A stretch of 64,000 nucleotides of DNA, taken from Zygnema cylindricum (taxonomy: Eukaryota > Streptophyta > Zygnematophyceae > Zygnematales > Zygnemataceae). A program made the position numbers and the translations under genes. This document shows, in pieces, positions 10,712-21,207 of the stretch; positions within the stretch are counted from its first letter, which is position 1, and the number at the start of each line of letters is the position of its first letter. The stretch lies in NCBI GenBank assembly GCA_037447655.1, contig JBBHKE010000241.1, positions 33,009-97,008 of the forward strand, written 5' to 3'. The notes under the pieces are model-generated. The model saw only the letters and a list, made by a program, of their open reading frames with translations. It had not been told where the DNA came from and made no database searches.

Positions 10712-13700
10712 TATTTTCGCATTTTTTTTTGTTTAATTTTGGCTTTGCAAAAACAGTACACCGCCAATCGTTATTAGCGTGTAAGTTTTTTTAGCGTATA
10801 CGAATAATTAGCGTGGTTTACGCTAATTGGGAATTTGGAAATTTTCGAAGAAATCGTCTATTCTAATTAGGAATTAGGGTTTTTTTAAAATAGTGTGGAT
10901 AATTCTATTTGAGAATAAAAAAAAAAAAAAGCGGGACGGAATTAGCGTACACAACGCTAATAACGATTGGCGGTGTAGTGTTCAGAATATTAGGTACATT
11001 GGTTACAAGAAGAAGAAAGAAAAAAGAAAAAAAAGAAAAAAAGAAAGAGGGGAGAGGGTGGAGGGGGGAAAGAGAGGAAATTGTTGAACCAACGTCTTGG
11101 CCATTATCAAGAATTCTATGTGTCAATGTCCTTTTTTTTTCAGTTCTTATTAATTTAGTCAAGAAATTTTTTTTTTTGGGGGGGGGAGGGGGGTATGTTC
11201 TCGGTTTTAGGGCTGGGGCGGAACATTTCGTGGAAAAACACAAAGCAAATACGCCGGTAGTGTGTGAGTTTCATGTCTTTTCTCTCTCTCTCTCTCCCTC
11301 TCTCTCGCTCTCCGTCTATCAATATTCCCTTCTCTTTCTCCCTTGTCACTGTCTATGTTTCTTTCCTTTTAACTTTCTTTCTCCCCCCTCTCTCTCGCCC
11401 CCTTCTCCCTCTCCCTCTCCCTCTCCCTCTCCCTCTCCCTCTCCCTCTCCCTCTCCCTCTCCCTCTCCCTCTCCCTCTCCCTCTCCCTCTCCCTCTTCCT
11501 CTCCCTCTCCCTCTCCCTCTCCCACTCCCTCTCCCTCTCCCCCTCCCTCTCCCCCTCCCCCTCCCTCATCCCCTCCCTCATCCCCTCCCTCTTCCCCTCC
11601 CTCTTCCCCTCCCTCTTCCCCTCCCTCTTCCCCTCCCTCTCCCCCTCCCTCTCCCCCTCCTCCCCCTGAACCTCTCACCTTCTCTCCCTCTTCTTCTCCC
11701 TCTCCCTCTCCTCCCCCTAAACCTCTCGCCTTCTCTCCTCTTCTTCTCCCTCCTCTCCCCCTCTACCTCTCTCTCCTCCCTCTCCCCCTCGTTCCCTCTT
11801 TCTGCCTCTCTCCCTGTCACTCTCTCTTCCCCTCTCTCTGCCTCTCCCTTGTCCTCTCCCTTCCTGGCCTCTCCCCCTCTGTCCACTTGTCCTCTCCCTC
11901 TGTCCTCTCCCCCTGTCCTCACCCCCCCTGTCCTCTGCTTCCCCGTCCTCTCCCTCTCTGGCCTCTCTCTCTCTCTCACAGGGATGTATGGAATAATATG
12001 ACGACCATTTTGGGCGGCGATGTTTTGGGTTTTGGAATTACTGCGGATAGAGTGGAAAATCTTCGATGGCGTTTTGAGGTTTTTTCTCTCTCTCTCTCTC
12101 TCACTCTCTCTCATCTTTTTTTCATTTGTCTCTACTTTTCTCCATTTTTTTCTCTTGCTTTTTCTTCTCTCTCTCTTCTTTCTTGGGTTTTTCTTCTTCT
12201 TCTCTTCTTTTCCTTGTTTTGGGTTTCTTCTTCTCTCTCATTCTTTTTCTAAAAGCTGAATAAGACGAAGCAAAATAAAATCAAATAAAATCTAATAAAA
12301 TATAATAGATTATAATAAATTATATAAATTATAAAAAACTAAAATAAAATACGAATAAGTAGAGCTCCAAATCACCCGTTTTTACTTTGGTTTTTCCGAT
12401 TTTTCTAGTCATATTTAACCTTTATGTCGCTTTTAAAACTCATTTGAAATGGTACAAAAGCACATTAAACCAAACAAATTGCTTAGGAAATTTGATTAGG
12501 AAATTACATTAAATCGTATGAAACGACATAATATCTGCACTAAAAGTGATAAATATTTCGTTAAATTGTACAAAACAATTAAGACATACATTAAATAGTA
12601 CGAAATGATAAAATAATACTTTGACATGTACCAAAAATTATAAGAAAAAACATTAAAACATAAAAAATGACAGAAAAAAAACATGCAATAGTATCAAACT
12701 TGATTGAAAAATAACATGCATTTGAATGGTAGTGGCAAAATTAGATATTTATACCTTTTTGGACCTTATTGAAGTTCCAAATACCTTGCTCTTAACTGTT
12801 TTTGAACCTTTTTTTGTAAACAAACTGAACATTGTCCCATTGTTATTTATTTATTTATTTTGTGATACAACCATTTCATCTCTCTCACTTTTTTTTTTGT
12901 TTTTTTTGTTTCTTTACTTGTTTTCTCGAACAAACATACTAACACTTTTAAGGTTGATTATGCTGTCTTCTGTTTCGATTTTTTTTTTTTTTTTTTGTTG
13001 TGACAGAATGGAGAACTTCCGAAAACCCTAAATGTTCACCTTTTAATAATTTCTATCGGAATAAATGATGTGATACAAAAAAAAAAACCTCTCACATCAT
13101 CAGAAACAGCTGATCAGGTGACTCTTTTTTTCATTTAAGTTCTTTTGTGTATGTGTGTTTTTTTTTATCTTTCTCATTCCCGAGTTTTTGACGTATGGAT
13201 ATTGTAAGATATATCAATTTAGATATACATATATTTAGGTCTATCATATATACATGTATACATGTATATATGTACATATATATATATGTATATATGTATG
13301 TATGTATATATTCTGTATATATGTATATATTATGTATGTATATTTTCTATAACTTTTTGGAAGTGACATTCTTTCCTTATACTATTCCTAGTTGTTGATT
13401 TTTCTGAATAATTTAAGAGAAATTTCATTAATAACAAAATGTTAGTAAAACTTCTATTCTGGAAAAATGTTCTTTATTTATCCAGTTTTTTGCCACATTT
13501 TTGCCTCAATGTTATCCTTATTTTCTCTATTTTGAACAGAGTTCTCTATTCTCTATATATAACAAATCTTATTTTTTCTCTTCTTAAACTTATGTTTTTA
13601 TTGCTATACTTATTTTTTTGTTTGCTAAAATTTGTTTATCTTTATTTTGTGTTGCCAAACCGACTTTTTTGTCGTTAATCAATTGTTGTTAATGTTTTTC

Positions 13701-15121
13701 AATTTTTAAAGGGATGTATGAAAATGTTCCCAATTTTGGCTCTTTTGGAATGGACTTTTCGAACGAAATTTTTTGAAACAAAAAATGAACAAAAATCTTT
13801 CTTTTTCTTTAATTCTTAATGGGATACATACCTTTTCAATGGGATAAAAACTTATATTTTCCAGTTTATAATAGAATGCTTGAAAGTTTTTTTCTATGTT
13901 CACTTTTCCAAACTTGGGCTCTTTGGAAATGGACAGCCATGCAATTTTTGATTTTTGCTTTATGAAAAAGGGAAAACAAAACCTTCTTAAACTTTTTTTT
14001 TCCCTTTTTCCTTTTTTTACGTTATTATTTTCTTTTTGTCAGATAAAATCCCTGGTGGAAATGTGTATTCAAACTCATCCGAACACCGCCATTCTTGTTC
14101 TCGGTCTCCTTCCCACAGTATGTGAATTTCTTTCTTTTTTTTTTTTTTTTTTTTTTGGAGTGAAAGTAGAGTTCCATTAATACATTATGTGTTTTCCAGA
14201 GTTTGTTTCTGAACTATATCAACCATTTTTTTTGGAAAACATAGAGTTGGAAAAAGTAAAGTTTTTTTTTCGATTCTAAAGTTTTCTATTTGAATGGTGG
14301 ATTAGTGCTTTGTTCTGAAATATATATATAATAGAGGGTTTGGATGGGCGAAACAGAGTCATCTCAGGAAATTGAATTCGAGAAGTGAAAAGAAAGTTAA
14401 TTTTTGCATAAAAAAGGAAAACGATCGGCTTCATTCTCCAGTTTGAAATCTTAAAATGTGTTTATCTTCTCTTTGAGTCATATTTTGATATTTTTCCTTT
14501 TCCTTAAACGGGTTTGAATGGAAAAAAACAGAGTTATCCTAATGGAGGAGAGGAGATAAATCCTGTCAGTGGAGAAGTAAACTCGCAACTATCAAGTCTC
14601 GATGGAACAAATGGTAAAATATACCTCAAAAAAATCTTGTATTTCTAGTTTTTAAGTCTCTCCTTAACTTTCTCCTTCTTTCTTCATGATCTAGCTATTT
14701 TTTTCTTCAATGAGCCCCCCTTCCTCAACCTCTCTAACCAATATTTTTTCCCTACTTTCTCGCACTCTCTCGCCCTCCCTCTTTCTCTCATTCTATTACA
14801 CCAAAATTTCCTCCTTTAACATCTCTCACCACATTCTTTCGTCCCTCCATCTCTGACCACTTTTTATCTCTTTCTCTCTACCCACATTCTTTCTCTCTCC
14901 ATCTCTAACCAGATCCTTTTCCTCTCCATCTCTGATCACATTCTTTCTCTCTCCATCTCTGACCACTTCTTTATTTTATTGCATGTGAAGTCATGGTGAC
15001 AAATAGAGTGGAAGGAAAGTGGACAGAAAAGTTCTGTTTTTGATAAAAATAGAAAACTGTATAAAACAAGAAGAAAAGACAAGCTAAATAGCACTCTCTC
15101 TCTCTCTCTCTCTCTCCCCAT

Positions 15122-15201
<80 letters not shown>

Positions 15202-17298
15202 CACCTCCTTTTCTCAAGTCGGGCTCACAAACAGTTCACTCACAGGTACCAGGGGAAACTTTGTTAGTTTCAGAATTGTTTTTTCCTAAACTTTTATTAT
15301 TCCCGTTCCTTTTTTCTTCATTTTTTGTTTTAATTAATTATTTTTGTTCTAAAACCTTTTCCTTATTTTTCTCATTCGTAACAGGTGGTTTAGTGAAGTT
15401 TCATGACTGTTCCGAATATTTTATCGAAAATGGGCAAATTGTGGCTGAAAATTATATTGAGGTATTTATTTTATCGTCCTTCTATTTTTTTTTACACCTA
15501 ACTCTCATCTGAAAACAAAAATATTTATTTTTGTTGGTTTCGTGCTTGAATTTCTTCTTTCTTTGCTTCAATTTCAAAGTTTAAAAAAAAAAAAAAAAAA
15601 AGTGAACCTACTTTTGAAATTGTAATCTGTAATGAGTCTTGCAATTTGATTTAATTTTGAGTTATTAAAACTTTTGGATATTGAAAAAAGAGGAAATTAC
15701 ATTTGAAAAAAAAATTAGAAATATTGAACTTTATTATTATGATGCTGGGGCAATTTCTCCATCCTCTGACATTGCTTTCCTCTCTCTCCTCTTTCTCCTT
15801 TCTCGCTATGCTCTCTCCTTCCTCACCTCTCTCTCTCTCCCCTCTCTCTTTCTCCTCTTTTCTTTTCTTTACTCCTCACTCCCCTCTCTCCTCTCCCTCT
15901 GTCCTCTCCCTCTTTTCTCTCTCTCCCCCACCAGGACAACTTCAAGTACCTCCACCTCTCAGCTACCGGGTATAGTCGTTGGGAGTCCTGTCTCACTCCA
16001 CCGGCCCTCTCCCTCTTGGCCCTCGGTGATGCGGGGTATGTCTCTTTCTCTCTCTCCCTTGCTCCCTTCCTCCCTCCTTCCCGCCCTCCCTCCTTCCCTC
16101 CCTCCTTCCCTCCCTCCCTAAAACATAAACATTTTTGTGAGGTTCTCTAATTCTGTCCGTATCTCACGGAGCTCTTTCAATCTATTCGTCTCCTTTACCC
16201 TATCCTTCTCCCTCGCCCTCTCTCCCTCCTCCCACTCCCTGCCTCTCTCCCTCTCTCTTTCCCTCCCTCTCCCGTCGTCCTTCTAGTTTCTCCTAATTAA
16301 TATCTTCAGAGTCTTAAAGCATTTTTGTTGTCTTAATTTTTCTTTTTTGACTTTTTGATTTGTCCTTTTGGTTTTCTCTTTTCTTGATTTGTCTTGTTGC
16401 TGATTCTATTTTACCTCGGTTCTGTTTTTTTTTCTCTCTCTCTCTCCCCAGGCCTACACCTTCCGTGCCAGCCTTACCTCCTCTCTCTATCCCTCCCACG
16501 CCCTCTCCTCTCTTATCTCCTCCACCCATTGCTCCGGCCCCAACTTTACCTTCACCCTCTCCTCCCTTTCCGGACTTGTCATCTCCTCCTCCTCCAGTTG
16601 AAGAACCGGCTCCTTCTCCAACTTCTCCCTCTCCTCCTCCTCCAGACCTACCATCTCCTACTCCAGTCGGTGAACCCTCTCCCTCTACACCTTCACCCTC
16701 TCCCCCCCCTCCAGATTTGCCGTCTCCTACTCCAGTTGAAGAACCTCCTCCCTCTCTCCCTCCAGTTGGAGTTCCTCTTCCTCCTTCATCTCCTCCTCCT
16801 CTCACCACTCCGGCTCCCTCTCCGTCCTCTCAACCACCCCCTACTCCAACTATCCCTTCTCCTTCACTTCCCCTCTCGCCTATAGTTTCTCCTCCACCTC
16901 CTGTAGTTATCTCTCCTTCTCTTGGCCCTGTCCCACCTCCAATCTCTCCCTCACCCTCCCCTCTCCCTCCATCTACTCCTCTTGTACCTTCTCCTGCAGG
17001 CTCTCCCTCCCCCCCACCCGCGACCTCTCCTGTATCTCTCCCTCTACCACCACCACCACTCCTTCCCCCACCTGTAGAGCCTCCCAGCCCTTCACCAGAA
17101 AGTACTCCTCTCCCTCCTCCTCTCTCTTCAAATTCCCCATCTCCACCCCCGGAAAATTCGGTTTCCAGTAGTCCTCCTCCTCCTCCTTCTCCTCCCCCCC
17201 CATCAAGTGCCATCCACTCAAAAAATTTCAATTTATTTTTCTCTTCAACATTGGTTCTAATTGGGATTGTAAGCTTTTCTTTCTTCGACCTTTTTTGA
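10315..17298 (+). CDS. Secreted SGNH/GDSL esterase with Pro-rich tail (nine exons)
   Basis: Exons: 10315-10560, 11211-11263, 11982-12078, 13007-13117, 14043-14117, 14532-14613, 15385-15461, 15935-16035 and 16452-17298. All junctions are GT-AG and phases agree, giving 562 residues. Residues 1-23 form a signal peptide. The hydrolase domain (about 50-280) resembles PAF-acetylhydrolase Ib catalytic subunits: VLFVGDSITEGWGG with nucleophile Ser79, oxyanion Gly118 (GFGITADR), Asn152 (GIND), a VLGLLP strand, and His254 in KYLHLS. The usual Asp three residues before that His is Lys251; the nearest Asp is 248, so activity is uncertain. Residues 282 to about 530 are Ser/Pro-rich and extensin-like. The last 23 residues are hydrophobic with almost no polar end, suggesting a GPI-anchor signal or membrane tether. 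It probably de-esterifies a wall or surface glycan or lipid; the substrate is unknown. Introns carry CT-rich tracts before the acceptors. Confidence 0.85.
10624..10711. repeat. (AT)n microsatellite in esterase intron 1
   Basis: Nearly uninterrupted alternating TA runs for about 85 bp inside the first intron of the esterase gene. Confidence 0.95.
10759..10975. mobile_element. 217-bp MITE derived from the 9.4-kb transposon
   Basis: Termini CACCGCCAATCGTTATTAGC are inverted at both ends and flanked by TA (10757-10758 and 10976-10977). It lies in intron 1 of the esterase gene. Its left about 75 bp equal the right end of the 26280-35711 element (inverted). Its right about 75 bp equal that element's left end, including the GTCCCGCTTTTTT block. 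It is therefore an internal-deletion derivative, presumably mobilised in trans by the element's transposase. Confidence 0.9.
11278..11980 (+). repeat. (CCCTCT)n and CT-rich intron tract
   Basis: A core of regular CCCTCT hexamers spans about 11400-11520 and grades into CCCCTCCCTC and mixed CT repeats up to the acceptor of exon 3. Frames of 100-447 residues on either strand (poly-SP, poly-LP, poly-GE, poly-RE) are translations of this repeat within an intron. Confidence 0.92.
12262..12720. repeat. A-rich and ACATTAAA degenerate repeats in intron 3
   Basis: AATAAAATC-type units occur at 12270-12350. After them come imperfect units of about 55 bp containing ACATTAAA, CGTACGAAA and similar motifs (about 12455-12720). 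This lies in the intron between esterase exons 3 and 4 and contains no exon that I can find. Confidence 0.55.
13200..13345. repeat. TATG/TACATA microsatellite in intron 4
   Basis: Imperfect TATATG, TACATG and TGTATA units lie between esterase exons 4 and 5. Confidence 0.85.
15091..15198 (+). repeat. (CT)n microsatellite in esterase intron 6
   Basis: Two blocks of pure CT are separated by a short T-rich interruption. The poly-RE frames on the minus strand translate this repeat. Confidence 0.95.
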
Positions 17299-17324
17299 GA
17301 AATGTGAAATTTAAAATGTAAAGT

Positions 17325-17705
17325 TTTCAGTTTTGGTTTTCGGTTTCCGGTTTTGATTATAGTTGCGAGTATCAATTTTCGATTTCGAAATTCGGTTTTT
17401 TGGTTTTTGAAATTCATTGGGATATCAATTTTTATTTTTGGTTTCTCGTTTCCAATTTTTCGGTATTCAGTTTCCGAATTTCTGGTTTTCAATTTTTCGT
17501 TTTCGATTTTCGGTCTCGGTTTTCGGTTTTCGGTTTTTGGTTTTCGATTTCCAATTTTCCGGTTTCGGTTTTAGTTTTCAGTTTCTGGTTTCCATTTTTT
17601 CCGTTTTCAGTTGTCAGTATTTCAGTTGTCAGTATTCAGTTTTCAGTTTTCGGTTTTTCGGAGGTCCTACCTTTCGATTTTTCTATTTTCTGGTTTTCGA
17701 CCATC
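17325..17705. repeat. TTTTCGGT/TTTCGATT minisatellite downstream of esterase
   Basis: Around forty imperfect units (GGTTTTCGG, GATTTTCGG, CAGTTTTCAG and others) begin directly after the esterase stop codon. The array is most regular at 17500-17560. It may lie in the 3' untranslated region. Phe-rich frames across it are repeat translations. Confidence 0.8.
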
Positions 17706-17719
17706 GAGTTTTACTTTAG

Positions 17720-20580
17720 TTTTTTGGTTCACATTTTATTTGTTTTAGCATCTATTTTTCCCTTTTTATTTATTTTTCCCCTTTTTTTAACTCCTTTGTT
17801 TATTCCTTTTTTTAGCACTACATTTTTTTCTTCTCTTATAAGGTCACAGATAGAATTGACTTATCTTTATAAGAAAAGTCTTATACGATATAGTCTTATC
17901 TTTATACGAAAACCTCTTAGTTTACCGTATTTTGGGGTTTTCTGTAGTTTTTTTTAAGGGTTTTTTTAGGGTTTCGTATCCTCATGAAGGAAAGAATAAA
18001 AAAATAAAAAATTGAAAAAACAAAAACATAAATTTTCTTCAGCCACTTCAGGCTTTCTTTCAAATTTTTTGTAGAAATAATCTAGTTTTGTTTTTAGTTT
18101 TTGTGCAAAATTTCTTAGTAGTTAATAAAAGAAAGAAAAGAGGGAATTATTTAAATGAGAAGGAGATTATTTTAATGACATGGTATTAATTTAAACAATT
18201 TTTTTTTTTGAAAAAGGTCGAGAAAAGTTTTAATCTTTTTTTAATTGTTTTTCCTATCAATTCTACTATTGTTTTTGATTTTGGAAAGAAATTGGGTGTG
18301 ACATGTGAACAAATTTATTTATTATCTACCGTTTTATTTTTCAAATTTCAGTTATGTACCACTTTATTTCTTAAACTTCATTTGTTTACAAATTTTATTT
18401 CTCAATTTTTTGTTGTCTGGACGATGCATTTTCTTTTTTTTTCATTGTTTCTCATTCTAAAATCCATTTATTTCATGACAATGTTTTTCAATCGTTCTTA
18501 TTTTTTGTCACACCACCTCCATTTCCTTCTTTCTCTCTTTTTTGTTTTGTTTTTTTATTATTATTATTATTTATTACATATATATTTTTTTTAATGAACC
18601 TGTTAGACTGGATTATATACTGCTAAATTTCCTTCTTAAATGCTTTTTTTGGTATATTGTATGGATGAGTACTTAATTGTTTATGGATGTATATATTTTC
18701 GTTCAGGAGATGTATATTTACAACTTGTTGGATGTGAATTTTATGCCTTGTGTACTTATGCCTTGTGTGCGTTATTACCATATGCTTCGTATGTATATTA
18801 TATTTTTTAGTGGATGTGTAATTCATGAGCTACATTTTGTTTGTATCATATGGGATGTATATTTTTTAGTTCTATTTTGTTTGTTTCATTATACGAAAAC
18901 AAAATACCCGACTTTATTAAAAAACGTGAGAATTGTTGCAACTTTTTACTATGGTCGTCCACAAAGCACACCGCACAATTGACATCGGCTGATCTCATGT
19001 ACTTTCGTCTGTATTGCGGCGAACATACTGTCTTATTGGACATGTATAGTATGGATGTCTACGCAGCTATTTACCACCCAAGCTGTATATTTTATCTCTT
19101 AGGGGGTACATACTCATACGATGTATTTCATATTCGTATCTTGTAAGATAAAAATACAAATTACATCTCATGAAATATTCATGAACAGTATGAGATGAAT
19201 TTCCGTTGTGAACCATAATTTGCAATACATTACATTTATATGAAAGCTGTAAAAGCTAATCTAAATAAATATGTTATGCTATACAACTTTGTAATATACA
19301 ATAGTATAAATAGTATAGTAATAGTAACTAAAAGAAAAAGAAGAAGAGGAGGCTTCCTTGGAAAGGCCAAATGGATTTTAACTTACAATACACTCATGAT
19401 AACCTACATTGTAAAACTAAATACATTACTAATTACTACATTGTAACAAATTCAATAGTTTGTGTGGAGTGAGCCTGTTGGTAAACCATTTGAGAACATA
19501 AAAGGAACAAAAAGACAGAATGAAGGTGACAATTGTCACACTGGAACTAAACAGCAATAAACCAAGTGCACATGTGTGGAGCGATATCCATTAGATAAAT
19601 TAGAATAATCCACTTCTTTTTTTGATTATTATTATTAGATAAACCTAAACCTACTGTTCAGAGGTTCATAAAATGTTAAAACTTCGATAATACTGCCAAA
19701 AGAATTTGAAAAGGCAAAAAAGACAAATAAAAATCTGACGCTCAATTAATCTTTACGATTTTGTAAACCTGTTGGTGTACCCTAAAACTTAAATTTGAGC
19801 TTTTCTAAAATAAAATACACAACACACGCGCCATTTTTACACAACATATTTTGAACCAGTTCTTTTTTCCTTTCGCAAGCTTTCCCTTCCCACCTTTCCT
19901 CTCCTCTTTTCTCTCAATTTTTCTTTTCTCACCTTTGAATTCAATTTTTCTCCCTTTTTGTAATATTAACAAGGTCATGGGAATGGCCACATTATTAAAA
20001 TACTATAAGTACTATAATTGCAGGAGGTCCTAAGGTACTTTAAATACTGTGAAATGACAATCATAGGATTTAACTTTCACAAGCAATAACAAAAACCTCT
20101 CGTCTTTTTTATGGCTGTTTCATGAGAATAAGACAAGAATGAAAAAGTGACATCCATATAGCAACAAAATTTATTTATTGAAACATCACGCCAATTATTG
20201 AGTAGAATTGAAAAGGCTTTGGGAGAGATGGGAAATGTCAAAACTAAAACAAAATAGGATAAATTACAGTTATTAAATGGGATAATGACAGTTTTCAAAT
20301 GGGATTGCTACAGTTTTTAAATGGGATAGAAATACATTTTTTTGATGGAAAAATTATAGTGTTTGCAAACTCAAAAAATTCAACTCAGATATTCTCTATT
20401 CTAATTTTGGCATTCGGCACAATATGCAAATAAAAAATTGATTTTTTGACATTTAAGAAACCAACAAAAATGTTTTTTTTTTTTTTTCTCTTTCATAACA
20501 TTTTTATTTTATTTTGTTAACCTAAAAATGTATGATACATATGATCATACATACAATATGGGGGAAGGATGGGGTTTTGA
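17720..20580. other. AT-rich intergenic DNA
   Basis: This stretch separates the plus-strand esterase from the minus-strand TRAPPC2 gene, so the two genes converge on it. It has poly-T runs and weak repeats such as ATGCCTTGTGT doubled near 18741-18770. I find no exon with recognisable protein similarity on either strand. Confidence 0.5.
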
Positions 20581-20584
20581 ATTA

Positions 20585-20830
20585 AAAGTCCATAACGTCA
20601 ATTCATTATACGACAAAGTTTAATGTAGAGTAAAGTTTGATTTCGAATAAAGTTTGATTTAGAATAAAGTTTGATTTAGAATAAAGTTTAGCTTAGAATA
20701 TAATCTGATTTACAATAAAGTTTGATTTAGAATAAAGTCTGATTTAGAAGAAATAGAAGTCCACAACTAAAAATTTATTGCATGACAAAGTTTAATTTAG
20801 AACAAGTCAAAGTCTATAACGACAATTTAT
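20585..20830. repeat. 17-bp AATAAAGTTTGATTTAG tandem repeat
   Basis: About six imperfect 17-bp units occur at 20635-20750. They are bracketed by three copies of a longer unit beginning AAGTCYAYAAC and ending in ACAAAGTTTAAT (about 20587, 20757 and 20807), which is a two-level repeat. Confidence 0.75.
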
Positions 20831-21094
20831 TACTTCGAGAAACATCATGAAATCAATTTACAATATGACGAAAAATCCATGAAACTAGGTCAACAAATGT
20901 CAAAAAAAACTATATACACCCTTTAAATGAACTCACCTAAGTTCTACAGTTGTAAATAATTTCTGAGCGTGTTTTTGCTTCTAGAGAAACAAACCTCCCT
21001 AATCGATGTAACTTTTTTTTTTTTTTTTTTTTTTTTTTTGAACTCTCATGGTCTGGAGTTTGGATCCATTTCAAATATCGCATTCGGCTTCAAG

Positions 21095-21200
21095 ATTTGA
21101 AATGAGAAAATGAGAAAATGGGAAAATGGGAAATGAGAAACAGGAAAATGAAGAATTTGACGAGAAAATGGAAACATGAGGAGATGAAAAAATGAAAAAT
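21095..21200. repeat. GAAAATGG-type minisatellite
   Basis: Imperfect GAGAAAATG, GGGAAAATG and GAAAAATGA units lie directly 3' of the TRAPPC2 stop codon on its strand, possibly within its 3' untranslated region. Confidence 0.7.
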
Positions 21201-21207
21201 GAAAATT

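Noticed and set aside
10909-12252. 447-residue open frame (poly-SPSP, PPSSPP)
   Set aside because: It runs through a MITE end and the CCCTCT repeat. Real exons of the esterase at 11211 and 11982 use other registers with splice sites.
16314-16808. Gly/Glu-rich minus-strand frame
   Set aside because: Antisense shadow of the esterase Pro-rich exon.
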